DNA of 64,000 nt from PGYR01 sp048267165 (GCA_048267165.1 JBLWYD010000010.1:1-64000), one strand, 5' to 3'; shown: positions 33,373 through 43,276, counted from the stretch's first letter. Notes: generated from the sequence alone by a model not told the origin. Numbers and translations are program-made.

Positions 33373-35409
33373 TTAGTTAACTGATTCGTAGTGAGAGAAA
33401 TTCATTGAATAATTTGCTCTTCCTTGCGAAACAGATCTTAGTTTGGTTACATAGCCAAACATTTTCGATAGTGGAGCCTGAGCTCTAACTATCTGTAAAT
33501 CGTTTTTCTGACTAATTCCTTCTATTCTACCATGTCGGGAATTCAAATCAGCTATTACATCACCCAGATAATCATCTGGTGTAGTTACTTCTACGAAAAA
33601 TATTGGTTCTAGTATATCTGTACCTGCTTGGCGGGCTGCTTCTTTTACAGCAGCTGATGCGGCTAGTTTACTACCTAAATCGGTAGTCAAATCGGAGTCA
33701 AAATGTAAATCCAACAAAGTAATTTTTACTTTTGTCATTGGATAACCATGAGGACCGACTTGAAGAGCTTGCACCGAACCTAATTCGGCAGCTTTAATAT
33801 ACTCAAGTGGAACTTTTTTGTCCACTTTGTTTTCAAACTCAACAGTTTCGGAGTTGTCGTTTTTTTCTATCTTTAAAAGAACTTTTCCGTAATGCTTTTT
33901 ACCGGATAAATCTTTGTCGAATTCAGCTTCATGTTCTATTGTATCTTTGATACATTCCCTGTATGCAACTTGTGGTTGACCTACACGAACAGGAAGTTTG
34001 AACTCTCTCGTTACTCTATCGACTAATATCTCTAGATGTAACTCCCCTACTCCGCTTATAATAAGTTGACCATTGTCTTCATCATATTTATATTTGAACG
34101 TAGGATCTTCTATTTGTAATTTTTCTAATACTTCAACTAATTTATCTTGATCAGATGTAGTCTTTGCTTCCAAAGATTGATTTATAACTGGTTCAGAAAA
34201 ATTAATCTTTTCATATATTATCGGGTTTTTACTATCACAAAGCGTATCGCCTGTTTTAGTGAATCTCAAAGATGGTATAGCAACTATATCACCTGCATGA
34301 GCTTCCGATATCTCATTTCTTTTATTAGAAAATATTTGAAGTATTTTAAGGACTTTCTCTTTCTTTCCTTCTGCCGGATTCAAAATTGAATCTCCAACTT
34401 TTAATACTCCTGAATACACTCTAATAAAAGTAACTTTGCCTACAAAAGGATCAGAATTTACTTTGAAAGCTAATGCTGAAAAACTTTCATCATCACTTGG
34501 CTTTCTAGACAAATGCTTGTCTTCATCATCTATATCAAATCCATCCATGTATTTAACATCTAAAGGAGATGGTAAATATTCAATTGCAGCGTCTATCAAC
34601 GGTTGCACACCTACATTCTTCAGAGATGAGCCAACATGTACTGGTATGATTGAAAGATTCAATACACCTTTACGTATTCCATTTTTAATCTCATCAACAG
34701 TCAAATCACCATTTTCCAGATACTTTTCTAAAAGTTCTTCGCTTTGTTCAGCTACAGCTTCTAGTAAGTTATTTCTCAACTCTTCACACTTTTCAACAAG
34801 ATTTGTCGGTATCTCAATTTTTTCAAATTTTGCTCCATAAGACGCTATGTCATATTTATAAGCAACCATTTCAATCAAATCAATAATCCCTTCAAAATTA
34901 TCTTCAGCTCCAATTGGATACTGAACAGGTATTGGATTTGCTTTAAGTTTTTCTTTTATTGATAGTACCGCTTTATCAAAATCAGCACCTAATCTATCCA
35001 TCTTATTTACATAAGCGATTCTAGGAACTTGATAATCATCAGCTTGACGCCATACTGTTTCTGTTTGCGGTTCAACACCACCTACAGCACAAAATACAGC
35101 AATCGCACCATCTAAAACTCTTAGCGACCTTTGAACTTCAGCAGTAAAATCTACGTGACCGGGAGTATCTATTATATTAATTCTGTTGCCTTTCCACTCA
35201 GTAGGGATTGCAGCAGATTGTATAGTAATACCTCTTTCTTTCTCTTGTTCCATAAAGTCCATGAAGGCAGTACCATCATCAACTTCGCCTATCTTATGCA
35301 GATAGCCAGTATAAAACAAGATGCGTTCGGTAGTTGTAGTCTTACCAGCATCAATGTGTGCCATTATTCCAATATTTCGGATATTCTCTATAGGAATAGT
35401 TCTAGGCAT
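33373..35409 (-). CDS. Elongation factor G, second copy
   Basis: This 678-residue translational GTPase has G1 AHIDAGKT (18-25), then IGEVDDGTAFMDFMEQEKERGIT, DTPGHVDFTAEVQRSLR and NKMDR. It has five domains in the EF-G order, with PHGYPMTKVKI in domain IV and YVTKLRSVSQGRANYSM near the end. It lies between rpsG and tuf, the normal fusA position. The other EF-G at 36413 is very different and may do the translocation step, leaving this one for translocation or ribosome recycling. I have not assigned which. Confidence 0.93.
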   Translation of the reverse strand: MPRTIPIENIRNIGIMAHIDAGKTTTTERILFYTGYLHKIGEVDDGTAFMDFMEQEKERGITIQSAAIPTEWKGNRINIIDTPGHVDFTAEVQRSLRVLDGAIAVFCAVGGVEPQTETVWRQADDYQVPRIAYVNKMDRLGADFDKAVLSIKEKLKANPIPVQYPIGAEDNFEGIIDLIEMVAYKYDIASYGAKFEKIEIPTNLVEKCEELRNNLLEAVAEQSEELLEKYLENGDLTVDEIKNGIRKGVLNLSIIPVHVGSSLKNVGVQPLIDAAIEYLPSPLDVKYMDGFDIDDEDKHLSRKPSDDESFSALAFKVNSDPFVGKVTFIRVYSGVLKVGDSILNPAEGKKEKVLKILQIFSNKRNEISEAHAGDIVAIPSLRFTKTGDTLCDSKNPIIYEKINFSEPVINQSLEAKTTSDQDKLVEVLEKLQIEDPTFKYKYDEDNGQLIISGVGELHLEILVDRVTREFKLPVRVGQPQVAYRECIKDTIEHEAEFDKDLSGKKHYGKVLLKIEKNDNSETVEFENKVDKKVPLEYIKAAELGSVQALQVGPHGYPMTKVKITLLDLHFDSDLTTDLGSKLAASAAVKEAARQAGTDILEPIFFVEVTTPDDYLGDVIADLNSRHGRIEGISQKNDLQIVRAQAPLSKMFGYVTKLRSVSQGRANYSMNFSHYESVN

Positions 35410-35454
35410 TTTAGTTTTTTTCTTTTAAAGATTTCAAAGAACAATAAATTCAGT

Positions 35455-35922
35455 TTACCATCTAAAATGAGCGAATGCTTTGTTAGCATCTGCCATTCTA
35501 TGCATATCTTCTCTTCTTTTTACAGAAGCGCCTTCACCTTTCGATGCAGCTATTATTTCACCAGCTAATTTACTAGCCATTGATTTTTCTCTACGAGCAT
35601 TTGAGAACGATTTGATCCAACGTAGTGCCAAAGCAACTCTTCTGTCTTCTCTAACTTCCTGAGGTACTTGGTAAGTTGCACCACCTACTCTACGTGACTT
35701 TACTTCTAGCATTGGAGCTACATTAGTCAAAGCTTCTCTGAAAACTTCAAGAGGACTTCTTTCTGTCTTCTCACCAACTTCAGTGAATGCTTTGTAAACT
35801 AATTTACTTGCAACTGCCTTCTTACCGTCATCCATGATGATATTGATAAATTTTGCAACTATCAAATCATTATACTGAGGGTCTGCACTTATTCTACGTT
35901 TTTCTGCTTGTTTCTTTCTCAT
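35455..35922 (-). CDS. rpsG: Ribosomal protein S7
   Basis: This 155-residue S7 begins MRKKQAEKRRISADPQYND. It has KSRRVGGATYQVPQEVREDRRVALALRWI and the end EGASVKRREDMHRMADANKAFAHFRW. It nucleates the 30S head and contacts mRNA at the exit. It lies 13 bases after rpsL and 45 bases before the second EF-G gene. Confidence 0.98.
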   Translation of the reverse strand: MRKKQAEKRRISADPQYNDLIVAKFINIIMDDGKKAVASKLVYKAFTEVGEKTERSPLEVFREALTNVAPMLEVKSRRVGGATYQVPQEVREDRRVALALRWIKSFSNARREKSMASKLAGEIIAASKGEGASVKRREDMHRMADANKAFAHFRW

Positions 35923-35935
35923 TTCAATTCTTTAT

Positions 35936-36307
35936 TTACTTAGGTTTTTTAGTGCCGTATTTTGAACGACCTTGTTTTCTTCCTTCTACACCTTGTGTAT
36001 CAGCAGTACCTCTCACGATGTGATACCTAACACCTGGTAAATCTTTTACTCTACCGCCTCTAACAACTACTATAGAGTGCTCTTGCAAGTTATGACCTTC
36101 TCCGCCTATGTAAGCTGAGACTTCAAAACCAGAAGTCAATCTAACACGAGCCACTTTTCTAAGTGCAGAGTTTGGTTTCTTAGGTGTAGTAGTATATACT
36201 CTTGTACACACACCTTTTCTTTGGGGACAATTCACCAAAGCGGCAGATTTACTTTTCTTTATCTGCTTCTTTCTTCCTTTTCTAACTAATTGACTTATAG
36301 TAGGCAC
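35936..36307 (-). CDS. rpsL: Ribosomal protein S12
   Basis: This 123-residue S12 starts MPTISQLVRKGRKKQIKKSKS. It has TTPKKPNSALRKVARVRL and GGRVKDLPGVRYHIVRG, the two places where streptomycin-resistance changes occur; both look wild-type. S12 is part of the decoding centre. A Bacteroidota-type promoter lies just upstream. Confidence 0.98.
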   Translation of the reverse strand: MPTISQLVRKGRKKQIKKSKSAALVNCPQRKGVCTRVYTTTPKKPNSALRKVARVRLTSGFEVSAYIGGEGHNLQEHSIVVVRGGRVKDLPGVRYHIVRGTADTQGVEGRKQGRSKYGTKKPK

Positions 36308-36353
36308 TAAAGCTCTCCGTTATTTTTTTCATTGCCGTAATAAATATAGGTTG

Positions 36354-36385
36354 CAAAGTTAATACTTTTATTTACAATCTCAAAA
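36354..36385 (-). promoter_or_regulatory. Bacteroidota-type promoter for rpsL-rpsG-fusA-tuf
   Basis: On the minus strand TTTTG (36385-36381) is followed after 19 bases by TAACTTTG (36361-36354), which matches the TTTG-N19-TAnnTTTG consensus. It lies between the first EF-G stop and the rpsL start, so the str genes have their own promoter. Confidence 0.8.
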
Positions 36386-36412
36386 CTATTTCGACATTAT
36401 TTTAATATTATT

Positions 36413-38503
36413 TTACTTTTGAGCTTCTTGCTCTTCGTAAGCTCTTATAATTTCTTCTTGTACAGATTTCGGCACTCTTTCGTATTTTGCGAATTCCATT
36501 GTGAATTCTCCTTTACCTTGAGTTGCTGAACGCAAGTCTGTAGAATAACCAAACATTTCCTTCAAAGGAACTTCAGCTTCAACTACTACATAAGTAGCAT
36601 CCATTGTTGTTGTAAGAATTAATCCACGTCTTTGGTTTATTTGACCGATTACAACACCTTGGAATTCTTCAGGACAACTTGTTTCTAGTTTCATAATTGG
36701 TTCTAGAATAACGGGACCAGCTTTTCTTAGAGATTCTCTAATTGCAGCCTTTGCTGCGATTTTAAATGCACCGTCTGATGAATCGACCGCGTGAGTTGAA
36801 CCATCATTAAGTAAAGCTTTCACGCCCACTACTGGTTGGCCTATTAACACACCTTCTTTCAATTGCTCTTGGAAACCTTTATCTACTGCAGGTATATATT
36901 CTCTAGGAACAGAACCACCGACAATTTTGTTTTCAAAAGAATAGCTTTCTTCAGCACTTGCTTCCATTGGCTCAAATGTACCCGCTATACGAGCATATTG
37001 ACCAGAACCACCTGATTGCTTCTTATGAGTATAATCGTAGTCGATAGCCATACTTATCGCTTCTCTGTAAGCTACTTTTGGCTCACCTACAATGATATCA
37101 GTCTTAAATTCACGTTTTATTCTTTCTATATAGATTTCTAAGTGAAGCTCACCCATTCCTTTGATAATAGTATCACCCGTTTCATCATCACGAGAAACTT
37201 GGAATGTAGGATCTTCTTTAGTAAATCTATTAAGTGCTTTCGAGAAATTCACTTGGCCAGCTTTATCTTTCGGCTTAACTGTTAACTCAATAACTGGATT
37301 AGCAATGTACATAGACTCCATAGAGTAATGCAATTTACCATCACCAAAAGTATCACCTGATGCACAATCAATACCGAAAGTAGCAACGATATCACCAGCT
37401 TGTGCTGTTTCAATCTCAACCATTTCGTCTGAGTGCATTCTTACCAATCTAGGTATCTTAAATTTCTTATCAGTACTTGTATTAAATATATTTTCGCCTT
37501 TTGTCAATACACCTTGATAGATTCTCATATAAGTAAGCTGACCAAATTGACCATCTTCTAATTTGAATGCTAAAGCCACAAGTGGTTTATCAGGATTAAT
37601 ATCTAAAGGAACTTTTTTCTCTTCTTGATCTAAATCTAAAGCAAAGTTTTCTACTTCTTTAGGATTAGGCAAATAATCAATCACAGCATCCAACAAAGTT
37701 TGAACACCTTGATTTTTAAGTGCCGTACCAACTAGTACAGGTGTAATATCCTGAGATATAGTAGTGTTTCTTATTGCTTGTTGTAATTCTTCTATTGAGA
37801 TATCTTCTTCCATTAGGAATTTTTCTGCAATAGTGTCGTCAAAGTCAGCAAGCCCTTCAATCATTTTAACTCTTTTCTCTTTCGCACGAGCTAATTTATC
37901 TTCAGGAATCTCTTTCTCTACGATTATCTCTCCGTCATCACCCTCAAAGTATAGAGCTTTCATCTTCAAAAGGTCAATAATACCATTGAATTTATCTTCA
38001 AGTTCTACTTCCATAGTAATCTGAACAGGGTTGTGCTTCAACTTATCTTTAAGTTGACCAATAACTCTATCTGGATTAGCGCCCGATCTGTCACATTTAT
38101 TAATAAATGCAAGACGAGGTACACCATAACGACGCATCTGTCTATCTACAGTGATTGATTGAGATTGAACACCAGCTACTGAACAAAGTACAAGAACTGC
38201 ACCATCCAATACTCTTAGTGAACGCTCAACTTCAACTGTGAAGTCAATGTGACCAGGCGTATCAATAACGTTAATAGAGTGACCTTTCCATTCACAGAAA
38301 GTTGCAGCAGATTGGATAGTGATACCTTTTTCTCTTTCCAGCTCCATGCTGTCCATCTTAGCACCAACACCATCTTTACCACGCACTTCAGATATCTTAT
38401 GGATTTTACCAGTATAAAATAATATACGCTCAGAAACTGTTGTTTTACCAGAGTCAATATGAGCAGCTATACCAATATTACGAAGTTTTTCAATATTAAA
38501 CAT
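36413..38503 (-). CDS. fusA: Elongation factor G, first copy (spd/mitochondrial EF-G1-like)
   Basis: This 696-residue EF-G has G1 AHIDSGKT (14-21). The next segment is EVRGKDGVGAKMDSMELERE, a pattern seen in mitochondrial EF-G1 and spd-type EF-G1 proteins and not in ordinary EF-G. It has DTPGHIDFTVEVERSLR and NKCDRSGANP in place of the common NKMDR. Domain IV holds KQSGGSGQYARIAG, then GSVPREYIPAVDKGF. It has its own intergenic spacing on both sides. In organisms with this EF-G1, it carries out translocation while a second EF-G is used for ribosome recycling. Confidence 0.92.
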   Translation of the reverse strand: MFNIEKLRNIGIAAHIDSGKTTVSERILFYTGKIHKISEVRGKDGVGAKMDSMELEREKGITIQSAATFCEWKGHSINVIDTPGHIDFTVEVERSLRVLDGAVLVLCSVAGVQSQSITVDRQMRRYGVPRLAFINKCDRSGANPDRVIGQLKDKLKHNPVQITMEVELEDKFNGIIDLLKMKALYFEGDDGEIIVEKEIPEDKLARAKEKRVKMIEGLADFDDTIAEKFLMEEDISIEELQQAIRNTTISQDITPVLVGTALKNQGVQTLLDAVIDYLPNPKEVENFALDLDQEEKKVPLDINPDKPLVALAFKLEDGQFGQLTYMRIYQGVLTKGENIFNTSTDKKFKIPRLVRMHSDEMVEIETAQAGDIVATFGIDCASGDTFGDGKLHYSMESMYIANPVIELTVKPKDKAGQVNFSKALNRFTKEDPTFQVSRDDETGDTIIKGMGELHLEIYIERIKREFKTDIIVGEPKVAYREAISMAIDYDYTHKKQSGGSGQYARIAGTFEPMEASAEESYSFENKIVGGSVPREYIPAVDKGFQEQLKEGVLIGQPVVGVKALLNDGSTHAVDSSDGAFKIAAKAAIRESLRKAGPVILEPIMKLETSCPEEFQGVVIGQINQRRGLILTTTMDATYVVVEAEVPLKEMFGYSTDLRSATQGKGEFTMEFAKYERVPKSVQEEIIRAYEEQEAQK

Positions 38504-38678
38504 TATAATAGACCTACGAAATTTTTTATTTTTCTAAATTTTCTATGTTTAGAATTCTCAAAACACACATTTTACTTTTTGAGATTTCATACAGATAACA
38601 AAATTAAGAAGAATATATTTAATCTACAAAACAAATTTGATATTTTTTTAAATAGTTTTTATATATTTCTATTTTAAT

Positions 38679-38686
38679 TATCTTTG
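38679..38686 (+). promoter_or_regulatory. Possible -7 element of the LamG lipoprotein operon
   Basis: TATCTTTG matches TAnnTTTG and lies 35 bases before the ATG at 38722. There is no TTG at -33, only a run of T, so this assignment is weak. Confidence 0.4.
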
Positions 38687-38721
38687 TTCCATGAAATAGT
38701 CAACAAAGGGTTTATTTAGAG

Positions 38722-40017
38722 ATGAAAAGTTTCTTATTTTCGGTTCTACTTTTATTACTTGCGGCGTGTGGTGACGAATATAACACTACGGCACCGGACA
38801 CTGACAATCGAATAGTAAAGGGTAGTATAAAAGGAACCTTGCTAGACAGTATTACTAATACACCTATTGTTGGTGCATTTATTACGACTGATCCTCTAAC
38901 ATCAACTACAAGAAGTGATGAAAACGGTATTTTTGAATTACCTAATGTTGGCCCAGATATTTACAATCTAATAATCACTCATGATGAATACTTCAGATAT
39001 TCCGCTAGAATAAAAGTGAGTGACCAAATTACTAATGACATTGAACTCAAAATGATTTCTTACGAATCTGTTAATACTGCTCCTGATAAACCATTACTTG
39101 TTTTCCCTGCAAACACTTCGAGCATATCATTCAAATCATTCAGCTTTAGATGGTTCACTAATGACATAGATAAAGATAGTCTGCTTACAGACTTATATTT
39201 CAGTGTAAATGGTGGGGCTTTTGAATTATTGAAAGATGATATAAGTGCTAAAACTTATAGTTTTCAATATGATTTCATTGAAACAGTTGAATACCGATGG
39301 TATGTTGTCGTTAAAGACAAGTATGCCTCTGCAATCAGCGACACAAATACTTTTACATTTAAAGATTTGAATATTACTGAAATTCCAAACCTGAAAGCAT
39401 ATTTGAAATTTGATAAAGATGGTGTTGATTTGGGTCCCTACAAATTTGAAACTATTTTACAGAATGTAACATTTGTTGACGACAGATACTCTGACCCTAA
39501 TAATGCCGCTAGTTTTAAAGGGCAAAGTAATATTTCTTCGAAAATAATATTACCAAAATCGTTTCAACTAGACAGTCAATTTACAATAAGTCTTTGGGTT
39601 AAACCAGATCCTTCACTTGGAGAAAATGGGAACGTAGGCTATTTTGAATGTGTCTCGAAATGGGGAGCAGCAGCTAAAGGCCACGCTTCTTGGGCTTTTG
39701 GGATTCAGAAAGACTCAAAATTATTCCTAAGTACATATAATACTTCAAGTACCGATAGACTTTCCACCAAAACAATAACAAAACTGATATGGCAACACAT
39801 TGCTGTTACATATAGAAACGGCAATGCAACATTCTACCTGAATGGAAAACTAGATAATACCGTTTCTGGTTTACAATTACCTCAGAATTCCGACTTAAGC
39901 GCATCTATAGGTGGAAGACAAGACCAATTAAGTTCTTATCATGGCGCAATTGATGATTTGTATATTTTTGATCGTCAACTAAATGATGATGAGATTCTAA
40001 AACTATATCAAGAGTAA
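38722..40017 (+). CDS. LamG-domain lipoprotein, tandem family copy 1
   Basis: This 431-residue lipoprotein has a signal peptide with lipobox LAAC, Cys16. Next comes a carboxypeptidase-regulatory-like beta-sandwich (about 30-115, with KGTLLDSITNTPIVGAFI), then an Fn3-like domain (about 120-215, SFRWFTNDIDKDSLLTDLYF). A C-terminal LamG (concanavalin A-like) domain (about 222-430) has FTISLWVKPD, YLNGKLDNTVSG and GAIDDLYIFDRQLNDDEIL. LamG_3 domains bind glycans or proteins at the cell surface; no ligand can be named. It starts a three-gene tandem family and shares a nearly identical DNA block with copy 2. Confidence 0.85.
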   Translation: MKSFLFSVLLLLLAACGDEYNTTAPDTDNRIVKGSIKGTLLDSITNTPIVGAFITTDPLTSTTRSDENGIFELPNVGPDIYNLIITHDEYFRYSARIKVSDQITNDIELKMISYESVNTAPDKPLLVFPANTSSISFKSFSFRWFTNDIDKDSLLTDLYFSVNGGAFELLKDDISAKTYSFQYDFIETVEYRWYVVVKDKYASAISDTNTFTFKDLNITEIPNLKAYLKFDKDGVDLGPYKFETILQNVTFVDDRYSDPNNAASFKGQSNISSKIILPKSFQLDSQFTISLWVKPDPSLGENGNVGYFECVSKWGAAAKGHASWAFGIQKDSKLFLSTYNTSSTDRLSTKTITKLIWQHIAVTYRNGNATFYLNGKLDNTVSGLQLPQNSDLSASIGGRQDQLSSYHGAIDDLYIFDRQLNDDEILKLYQE

Positions 40018-40032
40018 AATTAAGGAATTACA

Positions 40033-41340
40033 ATGAAGAATATTTTATTATCAACCCTTATGTTATTATTGCTTGCATCTTGTGGTGATGAAGCTACTCC
40101 TACTGCACCTATTGATAGTACAGACCCATTATTAAAGGGTACTATCAAAGGATATGTTTATGATATTATTACAGAGTTGCCTGTAAGTGGTGTTAAAATT
40201 AGTACGTTTCCAATAACTTCATCAACTAGAACAGATGAAAATGGGAAATTTGAATTACTTGAAATAAGCCCCGGTTTGTATGATATACATGTAAAGCATA
40301 ATGATTATTTTGCTTATGCTTCTGTAATTAAGGTCAGTGATAGACTAACTAATGATATTGAGCTATTCATAACTTCAATCGAATCACAGAACACTAAACC
40401 TAATGAACCCACACTTTTGTTCCCTAATGATAAGTCCACTACTGGTTCCAAAAAATTCAAATTCAAATGGGAATGCGAAGATATAGATAATGATAGTTTA
40501 AAGTATGATGTTTTCTTCCGAAATATAGGGGCAGAGTTTCAATTATTAGCGAATGATATAAAGGATAAGACTTTGGAATTTGAATTCAATCTAAATGAAT
40601 CAGACAACTATCAATGGTATGTTGTAGCAAAGGATAACTATAGTTTTAACATTAGTGATACTTTTAGTTTCCAATATAAAGAAATAATAATAGTAGACTT
40701 ACCGGATATGGTAGGAAATTGGAAGTTAGATGGAGATGCGGTTGATAGTGGTCCTTATAACTATAGTAGCACTATTCAGAATGTGACGTTTGTAGATGAT
40801 AGAATTAATAATCCTGAACAAGCGGCGAGTTTCAACGGTAATCCAAGTGTAAACTCAAAGATTATATTACCAAATACGATACAGTTATCAAATGAATTTA
40901 CTATTGCGTTATGGATAAAACCAAATCAAACATTAGGCGAAAATGGGAACGTTGGCTATTTTGAATGTGTCTCGAAATGGGGAGCAGCAGCTAAAAGCAA
41001 CGCTTCTTGGTCATTTGGGATCCAAAAAGATTTAAAAATCTTCCTGAGTACTTATAATAATAAAACCACAGATAAACTATCGGAAGTGGCTGTGTCTAAA
41101 CTGATATGGCAGCATATAGCTGTTACTTTTAAAGAAGGTACAGCAACATTCTATATAAATGGTGAACAAGATAATGTTGTTTCTGGGTTCCAAATTCCTC
41201 AAAATTCAATACTGGGTGTAACTATTGGTGGAAGACAAGACCAACTAAGCTCTTATCACGGTGCAATTGACGATGTGTATTTATTTGAACGTCAGCTTAA
41301 TGAAGAAGAAATTCTAAAAATATATCAAGAGAAAAAATAA
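40033..41340 (+). CDS. LamG-domain lipoprotein, tandem family copy 2
   Basis: This 435-residue lipoprotein has lipobox LASC, Cys17. It has the same domains as copy 1: a regulatory-like sandwich (GYVYDIITELPVSGVKI), an Fn3-like domain with KWECEDIDNDSLKYDVF, and a LamG domain ending GAIDDVYLFERQLNEEEIL. In the LamG part, 57 bases (40939-40995) match copy 1 (39622-39678) with one change, while the rest of the genes have drifted. It starts 15 bases after copy 1. Confidence 0.85.
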   Translation: MKNILLSTLMLLLLASCGDEATPTAPIDSTDPLLKGTIKGYVYDIITELPVSGVKISTFPITSSTRTDENGKFELLEISPGLYDIHVKHNDYFAYASVIKVSDRLTNDIELFITSIESQNTKPNEPTLLFPNDKSTTGSKKFKFKWECEDIDNDSLKYDVFFRNIGAEFQLLANDIKDKTLEFEFNLNESDNYQWYVVAKDNYSFNISDTFSFQYKEIIIVDLPDMVGNWKLDGDAVDSGPYNYSSTIQNVTFVDDRINNPEQAASFNGNPSVNSKIILPNTIQLSNEFTIALWIKPNQTLGENGNVGYFECVSKWGAAAKSNASWSFGIQKDLKIFLSTYNNKTTDKLSEVAVSKLIWQHIAVTFKEGTATFYINGEQDNVVSGFQIPQNSILGVTIGGRQDQLSSYHGAIDDVYLFERQLNEEEILKIYQEKK

Positions 41341-41349
41341 GGATAACTA

Positions 41350-42939
41350 ATGAATAGTATTATTATATCAACCCTAATCTTATTAGTACTCGTTTCTTGT
41401 AGTGACGATGCAAATCCAGTTATACCAAAAACAGAGACACATAATATTAGCGGAAAAGTAATAAACTATATTACAGATTTACCAGTCGATGGAGTGTTTG
41501 TAACAACAGCCCCTTTATCACGAACTAGTAAAACTGATTCGGAAGGCAAGTTTGTTTTAGAAGGTGTAGAAGAAGGTGAATACGAAATCATATTACAGAA
41601 ATATGGATATTCTGAGTTGAGAAGCCCAATAAAAGTTAATAGTAACACAACAGCTAAAGAAATACTTTTCCCACTTATTCCAGATTCGACTAGTAACGAA
41701 AAACCCTTTAAACCCGAACTAATATCACCACTTAACCGAGCTACAATATCGACAACCGAATTGTTATTCAGATGGTATGCAGAAGATATTGATAATAAAG
41801 ACATTTCATTTAGCGTTTACTTCGGTACTGACACAGATAATCTATCCGCAATAGCAACGAACTTGAAAAAAAGTTCATTCAATTTTGAATTCACATTTCA
41901 AAAGAACACAACATATTATTGGAAAGTTGTATCGTCTAATTTATTTCAGTCCGTTAGCAGTGAGACATACGAATTCGAATATGGGGTGAACAATAAACCA
42001 GACAAGCCGAAACTAATTACGCCAGCAATGGATGAGATAATACATAGCAATGAAGTAGAGTTTAATTGGTCTGGTAATGACATAGACGGAGATGAATTGC
42101 TATATGATATATACTTAGGAACTAGTAAAAGCCAACTTTTTTTGCTTGATTCTAATTTAACCAGCACCTCGTATATTTACAATTATGACTTCAATGAGAC
42201 TGACAAGTATTATTGGAGAGTCGATGCTAAAGATAAAAGCTATTCGGTAGAGAGCGATATATTCGAATACACTTATAAAGATACAACTTCAATTAATACT
42301 CAATCACTAGTTGGTTATTGGAAATTGAATGGAAATGCTGATGATTCTGGACCGAATAAGTACAACGGGACAGAAGAAGGTGTATTCTATGTGAAAGATC
42401 GCAAAAATACCACAAACAGTGCAGCAAATTTTAATGGTCTCCATCAAACTTTAGATTCTAAAATATTACTAAGTAAAAATATTAGATTGAAAAACACCTT
42501 CACTATAGCTTTATGGGTAAATCAAGCGCAATCGCGTGGTGAGAATGGCGGTGTAGGGAATTTTGATTGTTTCTCACAATGGGGAGGTGCAGGCGATAGC
42601 TTAGCATCTTATAATTTGGGAGTTGAGAAAAATGGCTTTGTTTATTTTACTACTTACGGTAATAATAATGCTAAAATGCACGAAACATTCAATGACCAAT
42701 TAGAAATTGGTACTTGGAATCATATAGCTATTTCATTTAATAATGGTACTGTAAGGTATTACTTAAATGGCGTTGTCAATGGTATCCTTTCAGGGTTTCC
42801 AGTGCCTCAGGCATCGAAATTGAATCCAAGTATAGGTGGAAGACAAGACCAGCTTAGCTCATTCCACGGGGCTATAGATGATGTAATAGTATTTAGCAGA
42901 GTACTCACTGATCAAGAAATCAAGAATCTTGCGAAGTAA
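41350..42939 (+). CDS. LamG-domain lipoprotein, tandem family copy 3 (two Fn3-like domains)
   Basis: This 529-residue lipoprotein has lipobox LVSC, Cys17. It differs from copies 1 and 2 in having two Fn3-like domains (about 120-205 and 215-310, both with FRWYAEDID- or FNWSGNDIDGDEL-type cores) in place of one. The LamG domain follows (about 320-528, with GGRQDQLSSFHGAIDDVIVF). The extra domain explains the additional length. It starts 9 bases after copy 2, so the operon is continuous. Confidence 0.85.
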   Translation: MNSIIISTLILLVLVSCSDDANPVIPKTETHNISGKVINYITDLPVDGVFVTTAPLSRTSKTDSEGKFVLEGVEEGEYEIILQKYGYSELRSPIKVNSNTTAKEILFPLIPDSTSNEKPFKPELISPLNRATISTTELLFRWYAEDIDNKDISFSVYFGTDTDNLSAIATNLKKSSFNFEFTFQKNTTYYWKVVSSNLFQSVSSETYEFEYGVNNKPDKPKLITPAMDEIIHSNEVEFNWSGNDIDGDELLYDIYLGTSKSQLFLLDSNLTSTSYIYNYDFNETDKYYWRVDAKDKSYSVESDIFEYTYKDTTSINTQSLVGYWKLNGNADDSGPNKYNGTEEGVFYVKDRKNTTNSAANFNGLHQTLDSKILLSKNIRLKNTFTIALWVNQAQSRGENGGVGNFDCFSQWGGAGDSLASYNLGVEKNGFVYFTTYGNNNAKMHETFNDQLEIGTWNHIAISFNNGTVRYYLNGVVNGILSGFPVPQASKLNPSIGGRQDQLSSFHGAIDDVIVFSRVLTDQEIKNLAK

Positions 42940-42964
42940 TCAACTTTAATAATAAGCAGTTAGT

Positions 42965-43231
42965 ATGAATCAAAAAACTAGTATCATAAAAAAGATTCTA
43001 TCGGGAATCGCGATATTCATATTCATAAAACTGGCTATTGCACTATTCACAATAGGTAATCAAGGGTTTGGTGACATAGATTTTATTTATAATATCGCAT
43101 TTGGGGCTATAGTTATTATATTTATACTCTATAGTGTAATCCAGACAACGAAAGCAAATAGTCCTATAATGACTAAAAAGAAAGGGGCTTCTCCCCCACG
43201 GCCAGACAATAAGCCACTACATCCGAAGTAG
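42965..43231 (+). CDS. Small membrane protein of unknown function
   Basis: This 88-residue protein has two predicted membrane helices (about 11-30 and 40-62). They are followed by a basic, proline-rich tail (KKKGASPPRPDNKPLHPK). I do not recognise a family. It is 25 bases behind the LamG lipoprotein operon and before its terminator, so it is probably expressed with it. It may be a partner or simply a passenger. Confidence 0.5.
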   Translation: MNQKTSIIKKILSGIAIFIFIKLAIALFTIGNQGFGDIDFIYNIAFGAIVIIFILYSVIQTTKANSPIMTKKKGASPPRPDNKPLHPK

Positions 43232-43248
43232 AATCAAACATAAAAAAA

Positions 43249-43276
43249 CCGAATCAGTTTCAACTAATTCGGCTTT
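43249..43276. terminator. Bidirectional terminator between the LamG operon and rpoC
   Basis: Arms CCGAAT (43249-43254) and ATTCGG (43266-43271) have an A run on one side (43242-43248) and CTTTT on the other. It fits termination of the plus-strand operon and the minus-strand rpoBC operon, whose stop is at 43303. The stem is short. Confidence 0.6.
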
